Positions 1 through 5,163 of a stretch of 6,692 nucleotides of DNA are shown here, piece after piece (position 1 is the first letter of the stretch; each line of letters opens with the position of its first letter). The DNA comes from an uncultured Allobaculum sp. (GTDB lineage Bacteria; Bacillota_I; Bacilli_A; Erysipelotrichales; Erysipelotrichaceae), in NCBI GenBank assembly GCA_948467695.1, contig CAOKFJ010000104.1:1-6692 (forward strand). Direction: 5' to 3'. The translations under genes and the position numbers were made by a program. The notes below the pieces were generated by a model. That model was not told the DNA's origin, searched no databases, and worked only from the letters and a program-made list of their open reading frames with translations.

Positions 1-154
1 ACGCGGAATTGTGGCCAGCGGAGGCACGATGAAAATCGCCGGGCTTGCCGAGCAGATCGCAACGCTCGCCGACTGCCCGGTCTATGTCACCGATGATCCC
101 GACCGCACCGTTGCGCGCGGGCTTGAAGCTCTTCTCGAAACAATTTCCATTTAG
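1..154 (+). CDS. MreB/Mbl-family actin-like cell-shape protein, C-terminal fragment
   Basis: This is the 3' end of a gene that begins before the window; 50 codons are visible, read from base 2 to the TAG at 152-154. The peptide begins RGIVASGGTM and continues through VYVTDDPDRTVARGLEALL. It fits the last nucleotide-binding segment of bacterial actin homologues: a GIVxxGGxxxxxGL loop, then PVxxxxDPxxxVaxG and a terminal helix. In the family, MreB and Mbl form ATP-dependent filaments under the membrane that guide lateral wall synthesis in rod-shaped cells. The usual GGG of the loop reads SGG here. Without the N-terminus, MreB, Mbl and MreBH cannot be told apart, so no symbol is given. No T-run terminator directly follows; an imperfect hairpin starts 4 nt after the stop. 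Confidence 0.72.
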   Translation, partial: RGIVASGGTMKIAGLAEQIATLADCPVYVTDDPDRTVARGLEALLETISI

Positions 155-157
155 GGA

Positions 158-212
158 CGCTGATGTTTGCCATATTTGCGATGGAAAAAGTGAAAAACGG
201 CGGACATCTGCG
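158..212 (+). other. Imperfect 14-bp hairpin downstream of the mreB-like gene
   Basis: The arms at 158-171 (CGCTGATGTTTGCC) and 199-212 (GGCGGACATCTGCG) pair at 13 of 14 positions, including two G-U pairs, with a single T-T mismatch and a 27-nt loop. The hairpin starts 4 nt after the stop codon and ends before the infA promoter. No T-run follows, so it is not a classical intrinsic terminator. It could be a 3'-end stabilising or processing structure, or a decayed terminator. It is seen in the sequence only; its function is unknown. Confidence 0.35.
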
Positions 213-240
213 ATACATAAACTGTCTCTGAACTTTTCAA

Positions 241-269
241 TTGCAAAGATCGACAGAATTGCATATATT
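241..269 (+). promoter_or_regulatory. Predicted sigma-A promoter of infA-rpoA
   Basis: The -35 element TTGCAA (241-246) and -10 element TATATT (264-269) are separated by exactly 17 nt. They match consensus at 4/6 and 5/6 positions. The predicted start of transcription near 276 would give a 5' leader of about 97 nt. A direct repeat AATTGCA (239-245 and 257-263) covers the -35 element and the bases just before the -10, and might be a regulator site. Confidence 0.55.
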
Positions 270-311
270 GAAAGCTAGCTATTTATACCTTTCTTGGAAA
301 AATGAGCAAAA

Positions 312-367
312 AAATACGAAATACACGAAATATACAGAAGTCTAGAAAACTACAGGAGGAACAGGAG
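312..367 (+). promoter_or_regulatory. A-rich infA leader with tandem repeat and two Shine-Dalgarno sites
   Basis: The leader is A-rich and carries a 9-bp tandem repeat (ACGAAATAC at 316-324, ACGAAATAT at 325-333). Two Shine-Dalgarno sequences precede the infA ATG at 373: AGGAGG at 354-359, 13 nt from the start and rather far, and AGGAG at 363-367, 5 nt from the start. The nearer one probably sets initiation; the farther one could act as a ribosome standby site. An open frame from ATG 303 to TGA 392 runs through this region but has no Shine-Dalgarno of its own. Confidence 0.4.
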
Positions 368-372
368 CATAC

Positions 373-591
373 ATGGCTAAACAGGACATGATCGAACTCG
401 ATGGCTTGGTAACGGATACACTTCCAAACGCCGCTTTTAAAGTAAAACTGGAAAACGGACATGAGATTCTTGCCCACGTTTCCGGAAAAATTCGTCTGCA
501 TCATATTCGAATTCTTCCCGGCGACAGAGTAAGAGTCGACATTTCTCCGTACGACCTGACTCGCGGTCGGATTACATTCCGCTACAAATAA
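373..591 (+). CDS. infA: Translation initiation factor IF-1
   Basis: A 72-residue protein, the standard bacterial IF-1 length. IF-1 is a cytoplasmic OB-fold protein that binds the A site of the 30S subunit and works with IF-2 and IF-3 to select initiator tRNA. Recognisable blocks are the MAKxDxIE start, TLPNAxFKVxLENGH (residues 17-31), [16 protein letters not shown] and the C-terminal [11 protein letters not shown] plus RYK, all typical of low-GC Gram-positive IF-1. The ATG has Shine-Dalgarno sequences 5 and 13 nt upstream. In most bacteria infA is followed by rpmJ, rpsM, rpsK, rpoA and rplQ; here rpoA comes next after only 84 nt and the ribosomal protein genes are absent. The sequence looks fully functional, so it is either the only infA in a broken alpha operon or a second copy. 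Confidence 0.96.
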   Translation: MAKQDMIELDGLVTDTLPNAAFKVKLENGHEILAHVSGKIRLHHIRILPGDRVRVDISPYDLTRGRITFRYK

Positions 592-605
592 GCAAAAAGC
601 AGCAC

Positions 606-659
606 GTTTTCCATTCAGGGAAAACAATCAGTCAACACTCCGTCCCTTTGCGGGGATGG
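606..659 (+). promoter_or_regulatory. Two short hairpins in the infA-rpoA spacer
   Basis: Two hairpins lie between infA and the rpoA Shine-Dalgarno. The first has arms GTTTTCC (606-612) and GGAAAAC (619-625) with a 6-nt loop. The second has arms CCGTCCC (640-646) and GGGATGG (653-659), including one G-U pair, with a 6-nt loop. The second ends 3 nt before the AAGGAGG at 663-669, so it might tune rpoA translation or mark an mRNA processing site. Neither is followed by a T-run, so infA and rpoA are probably co-transcribed. Confidence 0.4.
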
Positions 660-675
660 AACAAGGAGGTTAACC

Positions 676-1629
676 ATGGAAGTTTTTACCCGGGCAGCGT
701 TCAATCAGCTTCCTGACGGCACAGATACTCGCGCCTCGTTCACATTCGAACCGCTGGCACGCGGATTCGGCACAACAATCGGCAATGCAATCTGCAGAAC
801 CCTGCTGGCCGATCTTCCCGGCACAGCCGTAATCGGTCTGAAAATCGCCGGCGTCGATGCCGATGCGCATTCCGTTGAAGGCATTGAAGAAGACCTCGTT
901 CGTCTTAAACTCAATGCCAAAGCGCTTCAGATCGAAACCGATGACGATGGCGTAAACGTTCTCCATATTCATAAAACCGGTCCCTGCACAGTTACCGCGG
1001 CTGATCTTTACGGCAGCGAAACAGCAAGCGCAGCGGATGAAGAACAGGTTATCTGCAACGTTAAGGAAAACGCTACACTCGATATGGATGTGTTTGTGGC
1101 AACCGGTACCGGCTACCGCACAGCCGATGCAATCAAACGTGAATTCGGAAACGATCTTCCCGAAGGAACCATCTGCATCGCTACAACATTCACACCCATC
1201 AAATCCGCTGAATATCTTTCCGAGCCTACACTGCTTGGACACGATACAAAGTACGACAAAGTAACCTTTGATATTCATACAGACGGCAGCATCACACCGA
1301 TCGCCGCTGTTACCGAAGCAGCGCGCATGGTTATCGAATCGCTCGATATCATCGTGCCGTTCGCCGATATGAGTCTTGAAGAAAGCTTTACCGTTCAGCA
1401 GCCGGTCGCAGAGGAAAATGTAAAATCTTCGTCGATGATGATCGAAGATCTCGAACTTTCCGTTCGTTCCTACAACTGCCTCAAACGCGCCGGTATCCAG
1501 ACTGTCGAAGAGCTGCAGCAGAAGACAGAAGACGAGATGATGCATGTCAAAAACCTTGGCAAGAAATCTCTTCAGGAAGTCAAAGAGCGTCTCGAATCGA
1601 TGGGTCTTGGATTCAAGCAGTTCGACTAA
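676..1629 (+). CDS. rpoA: DNA-directed RNA polymerase subunit alpha (N-terminal domain divergent)
   Basis: 317 residues, normal length for alpha, which dimerises to nucleate polymerase assembly and contacts UP elements and activators through its C-terminal domain. The start is fixed by AAGGAGG 6 nt upstream. The N-terminal domain shows EPLARGFGTTIGNA (residues 25-38) and TVTAAD (105-110). A linker around 232-252 leads to the C-terminal domain (254-317), which is canonical: VRSYNCLKRAGI and NLGKKSL, with R264, N267, G295, K297 and S298 at the positions that bind DNA in E. coli (R265, N268, G296, K298, S299). The N-terminal domain is odd: NALRR reads NAICR (C40 replaces the first Arg, R41 is kept), the GVLHE segment reads GVDAD, and RGRGY reads TGTGY. 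It follows infA with no ribosomal protein gene between, and rplQ does not follow. It may be a paralogue or a fast-evolving sole copy. Confidence 0.93.
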   Translation: MEVFTRAAFNQLPDGTDTRASFTFEPLARGFGTTIGNAICRTLLADLPGTAVIGLKIAGVDADAHSVEGIEEDLVRLKLNAKALQIETDDDGVNVLHIHKTGPCTVTAADLYGSETASAADEEQVICNVKENATLDMDVFVATGTGYRTADAIKREFGNDLPEGTICIATTFTPIKSAEYLSEPTLLGHDTKYDKVTFDIHTDGSITPIAAVTEAARMVIESLDIIVPFADMSLEESFTVQQPVAEENVKSSSMMIEDLELSVRSYNCLKRAGIQTVEELQQKTEDEMMHVKNLGKKSLQEVKERLESMGLGFKQFD

Positions 1630-1650
1630 TTCACACGATTATGATCACTC

Positions 1651-1678
1651 AGGAGTCTGTTTGCGCAGGCTCCTTTTT
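1651..1678 (+). terminator. Intrinsic terminator of infA-rpoA
   Basis: Arms AGGAGTCTG (1651-1659) and CAGGCTCCT (1666-1674) form a 9-bp stem with one G-U pair and a 6-nt loop, followed by a T-run ending at 1678. It lies 21 nt after the rpoA stop and closes the operon. The stem and T-run are almost identical to the terminator after the RloB-like gene at 3760-3786. Confidence 0.85.
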
Positions 1679-1751
1679 AATATACCCAGGCTTGATCGAG
1701 CACTTTGCTTGCCTCTAAGTGAAATGTCGTAAAAAATCAAAAAAGTAAAAA

Positions 1752-1786
1752 TACCTATAGGTAAATGCGAGAAATTTGTATATGAT
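1752..1786 (+). promoter_or_regulatory. Promoter/operator of the ATPase-RloB cassette: palindrome plus -10
   Basis: A -10-like TATGAT lies at 1781-1786, about 30 nt before the ATPase start codon. At the 17-nt spacing a -35 should cover 1758-1763, but no TTGACA-like element is there. Instead a perfect 12-bp palindrome, TACCTATAGGTA (1752-1763), occupies that position. A dyad over a weak -35 suggests a regulator binding site, either a repressor operator or an activator-dependent promoter. The palindrome is seen directly; its function is inferred. Confidence 0.42.
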
Positions 1787-1816
1787 CTCATAAAAGATGG
1801 GGAAAGAGGGATATTT

Positions 1817-3094
1817 ATGTTGATTGAATTTACTTTTTCGAACTTCAAATCTTTTAAAAATGAGGTCACTCTCGACATGTCCGCTTCAAAGATAACAGAA
1901 TTGCCTCATCACGTTCGAAAGGTGGGCAAAGAGTCGATACTCCCGGTTGCAGCTATCTATGGCGCGAACGCAAGTGGAAAGTCCAATGTGTTTCAGGCTT
2001 TTTATTTTATGAGTCGTTTTGTCGCACGCTCTTTCGAATTTGGCGGAGACAATCCTAAGGATAGAAAGAATCGAGTATCTGTGAAGCCTTTTCTTTTTGA
2101 TCGTGATTCCCGTAACCTTCCTTCAACTTTTGAGGTTCTATTTATCATCGATGAAGGAAAAAGAGCTGTGACGTATCAATATGGCTTTTCGATCATCGAG
2201 AATCAAATTGAGGAAGAATGGTTGTTTTCTAAGGCGAAAACATCGAAAGACTATAAAGAGATCTTTTATCGTGAAGGGAATCATCTTCAGGCAGAGCACT
2301 TGAATAAGAAGAGTGCTGAATTGTTAAATGCTGCAATTACGTCAGAAACGTTGATTGTATCTCTGGGAGCCAGACTCAAAATCAAGGAGCTCGCTCTGGT
2401 CAGGGACTGGTTCATGGATAATGAAATAATTGATTTTGGGAATCCTGCAGAAAATTTTTATCGATCTTTCGTTCTTCCAGAAAGATTTGTTTCGCAAAAA
2501 TCTGCGCAGGACGAGATGGTGGATTACATCGGCTTCTTCGACGATTCTATTACCGGATTTCACCTCGAAAATATTCCTAATGTAGAGAATCCTGATGATG
2601 AAGACTATTCACTGGAGAGCCAGCATAAGAGACGAGGTACTGATGAGAATGTGTTGATTCCGTTTAGTGAAGAATCAAGCGGTACGCAAAAAATGTTTTG
2701 CCTGTATCATCCGATGAGAGCTGCACTGAATAAAGGGAGCGTTTTTCTGGTCGATGAATTAAATGCCCGTCTGCATCCTTTGCTGATGCGCAATTTGATA
2801 TTGACGTTCACGAATGAGGAAACCAATCCGCATAATGCTCAATTGATTTTCACAACTCACGATGTTTTCCAATTCTCAAACGAAATGCTGCGGCGTGATG
2901 AAATATGGATAACCGAGAAAGATAAAGAAGAAAGTTCTTCGCTCTATTCAGTATCGGAATTTAAAACATCTGATGGTCGTAAAACGAGAAAAGGCGAAGC
3001 CTTGGCACGCCACTATTTAACAGGTGAGTATGGTGGTGTTCCGAATGTATCTTCAATCAGAATCATTTCAGGAGAAAATTCACATGAGCGGTAA
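1817..3094 (+). CDS. AAA_15/AAA_21-type SMC/ABC-like ATPase (RloA/AbiLi-like), defence cassette
   Basis: 425 residues. The N-terminus MLIEFTFSNFKSFKN is the typical opening of this family of SMC/ABC-like ATPases. Walker A is GANASGKS (49-56). A variable middle region (about 80-275) separates it from the ABC-signature-like ESSGTQK (286-292), Walker B VFLVDEL (309-315, with D313 and E314) and the switch histidine in FTTHD (345-349). GAGGG lies 6 nt before the ATG. The frame overlaps the RloB-like gene by 11 nt, so the pair is translationally coupled. In related two-gene systems (RloA-RloB next to type I restriction loci, AbiL, and by analogy PARIS and OLD/Gabija ATPases) the ATPase senses infection or holds the effector inactive. 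That role is inferred here. The gene is more AT-rich than infA-rpoA or the right-hand genes, consistent with horizontal acquisition. Confidence 0.85.
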   Translation: MLIEFTFSNFKSFKNEVTLDMSASKITELPHHVRKVGKESILPVAAIYGANASGKSNVFQAFYFMSRFVARSFEFGGDNPKDRKNRVSVKPFLFDRDSRNLPSTFEVLFIIDEGKRAVTYQYGFSIIENQIEEEWLFSKAKTSKDYKEIFYREGNHLQAEHLNKKSAELLNAAITSETLIVSLGARLKIKELALVRDWFMDNEIIDFGNPAENFYRSFVLPERFVSQKSAQDEMVDYIGFFDDSITGFHLENIPNVENPDDEDYSLESQHKRRGTDENVLIPFSEESSGTQKMFCLYHPMRAALNKGSVFLVDELNARLHPLLMRNLILTFTNEETNPHNAQLIFTTHDVFQFSNEMLRRDEIWITEKDKEESSSLYSVSEFKTSDGRKTRKGEALARHYLTGEYGGVPNVSSIRIISGENSHER

Positions 3095-3746
3095 AAAAAG
3101 AGTGCCTGGAAGAAGAGGGAAGAAGAGCGATAAAGTTGAAACACGCAACATGCTCTTGGGGAGGTATCTGATCGTGACTGATGCTGAAGAGACCGAGCCG
3201 AATTATTTTATTGGATTTAGAGAAAGTCTCTCAGAAGAAGAGCGCAAAAGAATCAGCATTCGCGTGAAGAGCTCAAAGGACACCAAGTCCTTGCTTGCTA
3301 CCGCCCAAAACTTTAGCTCTAAAGAAGCGCAATACAGCAGCACCTGGATTGTTTTTGATCGAGATGAAGTGAAGAATTTTGATGAGATCATCATTCAAGC
3401 ATTAAATCAAAACATTAATGTGGCTTGGTCAAATCCATGTTTTGAAATCTGGTTCCACGCATATTTTGGAAGAACACCTCTATATGACAATTCTCAACAG
3501 TGCTGGAAGGATTTTTACTCGTTATTGAGTAAAAAGAGCGGAAAAGACTGTGGAAAGAATCAAAAGAACATCTTTCAACGGCTCGAACAGCACGGCGACC
3601 TGCGAAAGGCTATAGCGACTGCCAAGAAACGGCACTTGCAATTAAAGAAAGAGGGAGCCAGGCCGTCTGAATCGAATTCCGTCACAAACGTGTACGAGCT
3701 GATTGAGGATATTCTGGATGCAGCAGAAATGGTTAAGGCTGGATAA
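3084..3746 (+). CDS. rloB: RloB-family protein (AbiLii-like), putative Toprim-like effector of the defence cassette
   Basis: 220 residues from ATG 3084, chosen because GGAG lies at 3071-3074, 9 nt upstream; an in-frame GTG at 3024 would overlap the ATPase deeply. A basic head (GKKRVPGRRGKK) is followed by VTDAEETEPNYF (31-42), FDRDE (91-95), NPCFEIWF (117-124) and a C-terminal PSESNSVTNVYELIEDI (194-210). This order matches RloB proteins, whose hallmark is roughly CEGxxTExxYF, then FDxDxxxxF, then NPxFExW, then NPSTxVY. The first motif fits a Toprim-like acidic site, but here the usual Glu-Gly reads Asp-Ala (D33, A34). The 11-nt overlap with the ATPase implies a joint complex. By analogy with AbiL it is probably the toxic nuclease-like part of an abortive-infection system. 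The family is clear; the activity is inferred. Confidence 0.84.
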   Translation: MSGKKRVPGRRGKKSDKVETRNMLLGRYLIVTDAEETEPNYFIGFRESLSEEERKRISIRVKSSKDTKSLLATAQNFSSKEAQYSSTWIVFDRDEVKNFDEIIIQALNQNINVAWSNPCFEIWFHAYFGRTPLYDNSQQCWKDFYSLLSKKSGKDCGKNQKNIFQRLEQHGDLRKAIATAKKRHLQLKKEGARPSESNSVTNVYELIEDILDAAEMVKAG

Positions 3747-3759
3747 GAATTCGAAGATT

Positions 3760-3786
3760 GGAGTCTGTGGATACAGGCTCCTTTTT
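3760..3786 (+). terminator. Intrinsic terminator of the ATPase-RloB cassette
   Basis: Arms GGAGTCTGT (3760-3768) and ACAGGCTCC (3773-3781) make a 9-bp stem with one G-U pair and the loop GGAT, followed by TTTTT (3782-3786). It begins 13 nt after the RloB-like stop. It matches the rpoA terminator except in and near the loop. Confidence 0.87.
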
Positions 3787-3949
3787 ACTTTGGTTTCTGA
3801 TTTCTATGTTTTCGGGCATGCCAAAAGGCATTAGTCGAATGTCCAATTAGAATGGAACAGATCGGGCGCGGTGTCTGCAAATGGTGATACGGACAACCGG
3901 AACGCAATCTTTCTGATTTGAGTTTTATGAAAATATAACAAAATGCGGA
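3787..3949. other. Non-coding spacer without a recognised gene
   Basis: With the promoter and leader that follow, this belongs to a 375-bp interval without a convincing gene. It contains a small hairpin, ATGCC (3818-3822), AAAA and GGCAT (3827-3831), and a bulged stem between CGGTGTC (3869-3875) and GACAACCG (3892-3899). No Shine-Dalgarno plus start codon opens a plausible protein, and no tRNA or known RNA family is recognised. Confidence 0.45.
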
Positions 3950-3978
3950 TTGATCAGATAATCGATCTCCGCTATCAT
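3950..3978 (+). promoter_or_regulatory. Predicted sigma-A promoter of the 74-residue protein gene
   Basis: TTGATC (3950-3955) and TATCAT (3973-3978) are separated by 17 nt and match consensus at 4/6 and 5/6 positions. Transcription would start near 3985, leaving a leader of about 137 nt before the ATG at 4122. The good match and long leader support an independently expressed gene. Confidence 0.55.
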
Positions 3979-4046
3979 GTTTCTATCGAAATGAAAGAAA
4001 ATGAATTACCTTGTAAGCATTGATGAGTCATTTTTCAAAAACGTTT

Positions 4047-4078
4047 CGCATCATCTAAACAGGAGATGCGCCTGCATC
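4047..4078 (+). promoter_or_regulatory. Mutually exclusive hairpins in the leader of the 74-residue protein gene
   Basis: CGCATC (4047-4052) can pair with GATGCG (4065-4070), leaving a 12-nt loop. The same GATGC (4065-4069) can instead pair with GCATC (4074-4078) across a 4-nt loop. An AGGAG (4061-4065) lies inside the first structure. Competing stems in a leader suggest possible post-transcriptional control. The stems are short, so chance is a real alternative. Confidence 0.28.
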
Positions 4079-4121
4079 CCTTCGAATAGAATCCATAAAA
4101 AGAAAGTGAGGAAAACGAAAT

Positions 4122-4346
4122 ATGGCAAAAGATTATTTCAAAGACTGCAAAGCAATCATCAACACCATTCTGGACAACATGAAACGTACAGACCAGTTCG
4201 ATGATTCCAAGTACTACACAATCGACATCCTCAACATGGATGGAGAAACCGCAAAAGTAATGGTTTGCGATGATTACAAATATCTGGCTAAAGAAGAAGG
4301 CGCCTGGATTGAAGTGCCTGAAACCCAAGCCGTACAGAACGCATAA
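4122..4346 (+). CDS. Small acidic protein of unknown function (74 residues)
   Basis: I do not recognise a family. The 74-residue product starts MAKDYFKDCKAI. It has an N-terminal probable amphipathic helix (to about residue 22), a beta-prone middle (YYTIDILNMDGETAKVMVCD, about 31-50) and an acidic, Ala/Gln-rich tail. It has two cysteines (9 and 49) and no signal peptide or membrane segment, so it is probably cytoplasmic. Reality of the gene is supported by a consensus-like promoter, a modest Shine-Dalgarno (GTGAGG at 4106-4111, 10 nt from the ATG), chromosomal-style codon use and a strong terminator 22 nt after the stop. It looks like a host gene rather than part of the defence cassette, since a terminator and its own promoter separate them. 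Confidence 0.75.
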   Translation: MAKDYFKDCKAIINTILDNMKRTDQFDDSKYYTIDILNMDGETAKVMVCDDYKYLAKEEGAWIEVPETQAVQNA

Positions 4347-4368
4347 GCCTCCGCTCATTGCACAAAAC

Positions 4369-4416
4369 AGCCCGAAGTTCATATCGATTCAAGATACGAA
4401 CTTCGGGCTTTGTTTT
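4369..4416. terminator. Long, probably bidirectional terminator between convergent genes
   Basis: Arms AGCCCGAAGTTC (4369-4380) and GAACTTCGGGCT (4398-4409) form a perfect 12-bp stem, extended after one mismatch by TATC/GATA around the loop GATTCAA. On the plus strand TTGTTTT follows (to 4416). On the minus strand the stem is followed by TGTTTTGTG, so it can also end transcription of the converging CydC-like/YgbA-DUF454 operon. Confidence 0.88.
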
Positions 4417-4464
4417 ATCTGCGCATCAGGACAAGCGCGATATGTTTTGAAAACTGATCAGCCG

Positions 4465-4488
4465 CACTCTGCATACACCACTCTGCAT
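4465..4488. repeat. 10-bp direct repeat next to the YgbA-DUF454 stop codon
   Basis: CACTCTGCAT occurs at 4465-4474 and 4479-4488, separated by ACAC. The second copy abuts the stop codon of the minus-strand gene. It may be a small slippage duplication in the 3' untranslated region; no function is evident. Confidence 0.5.
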
Positions 4489-5163
4489 TCAGTCGGCGCT
4501 CTCAAGCGTGCGCATGCCGTAGCGGAAGTAGAGCACATGTCCGATCCAGACAAGAAGAAGGATAAAGCGCGCAACGGGAACACGCGACATCATGAGATAG
4601 CCGATCGCCATAACAATGGTGATACTGGAAAGCACTCTGCGTTTGGCGCGTTTTGTCATGGCGCGCTGTTCGACCCAGTCTTTTGCGTTTTCCTTATACA
4701 GTCTGGAATTGATAAATCGGGTATGAAGTTTCTCGCTGCTTCGCGCAAAGCCGAAAGCAGCCATCAGCACGAAAGGAAAAGCGGGAATGAGCGGAAGAAT
4801 GACGCCGATGATGGCAAGGATGACGCCAAGAAAGCCGATGCAAAGAAAAAGAGGTTTCTCGATGGTTGCCTGGTGGTCGAGCCAGACGTGGCGAAGCGCC
4901 ATGATGGGGTGAGTAAAGAGCATGCGCCAGCCGGAATAGCGCATCACTTTGCGGATCATTTCGCGTTCTTCAGGTTTGTAGCAGTGGACTTTGCACTGGG
5001 AGCAGAATGTTTTCGTTTCCATGAACGGACATTTGGAGATACGCATGGCAGCGTACGCGCGAAGCTTTTCGCGCTCTTCGGGGTTCGGATGCTTTTTATA
5101 GTAAAGGTCGATCATTTCAAGAACGACACGTGTTTCAAATTCGCGTTTATGTTCCGGGCGCAT
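4489..5163 (-). CDS. Fusion protein: YgbA-like (nitrous oxide-stimulated promoter family) domain plus DUF454/YbaN membrane domain
   Basis: 224 residues from ATG 5163, chosen because GGAGG (5170-5174) lies 6 nt upstream; the frame stays open farther upstream inside the ABC gene but without family sequence. Residues 1-95 resemble E. coli YgbA: VVLEMIDLYYKKHP, a cysteine cluster (C45, C54, C57, C61 in KCPF..FCSQCKVHCY) and MRYSGWRMLFTHPIMALRH. Residues 105-220 resemble DUF454/YbaN: membrane segment LGVILAIIGVILPLIPAFPF, the FARSSEKLHTRF loop, then two more hydrophobic stretches (about 178-193 and 197-213). E. coli ygbA is NsrR-regulated and linked to recovery from nitrosative stress; DUF454 proteins are inner-membrane proteins of unknown role. 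The cysteines could bind a metal or Fe-S cluster (inference). The start overlaps the CydC-like gene by 17 nt, implying coupling. Both family calls are by motif recall. Confidence 0.82.
   Translation of the reverse strand: MRPEHKREFETRVVLEMIDLYYKKHPNPEEREKLRAYAAMRISKCPFMETKTFCSQCKVHCYKPEEREMIRKVMRYSGWRMLFTHPIMALRHVWLDHQATIEKPLFLCIGFLGVILAIIGVILPLIPAFPFVLMAAFGFARSSEKLHTRFINSRLYKENAKDWVEQRAMTKRAKRRVLSSITIVMAIGYLMMSRVPVARFILLLVWIGHVLYFRYGMRTLESAD

Noticed and set aside
303..392. A 29-codon open frame upstream of and overlapping infA, basic and Lys/Arg rich
   Set aside because: It has no Shine-Dalgarno, does not match ribosomal protein bL36 or any leader I know, and its composition follows from the A-rich leader.
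670..1545. A 291-codon open frame on the minus strand opposite rpoA
   Set aside because: Antisense shadow of a well supported gene; the peptide is rich in Cys, Phe and His with no family features and no ribosome binding site was seen.
3024..3083. Earlier GTG start for the RloB-like gene adding 20 residues
   Set aside because: It would overlap the ATPase by 71 nt; ATG 3084 has a well placed GGAG and gives the normal family N-terminus.
3818..3831. ATGCC-AAAA-GGCAT hairpin as a further terminator
   Set aside because: The stem is only 5 bp and no T-run follows.
4001..4204. A 67-codon open frame in the leader that runs into the 74-residue protein gene
   Set aside because: No clear Shine-Dalgarno, overlaps the better supported gene in another frame, and shows no recognisable sequence.
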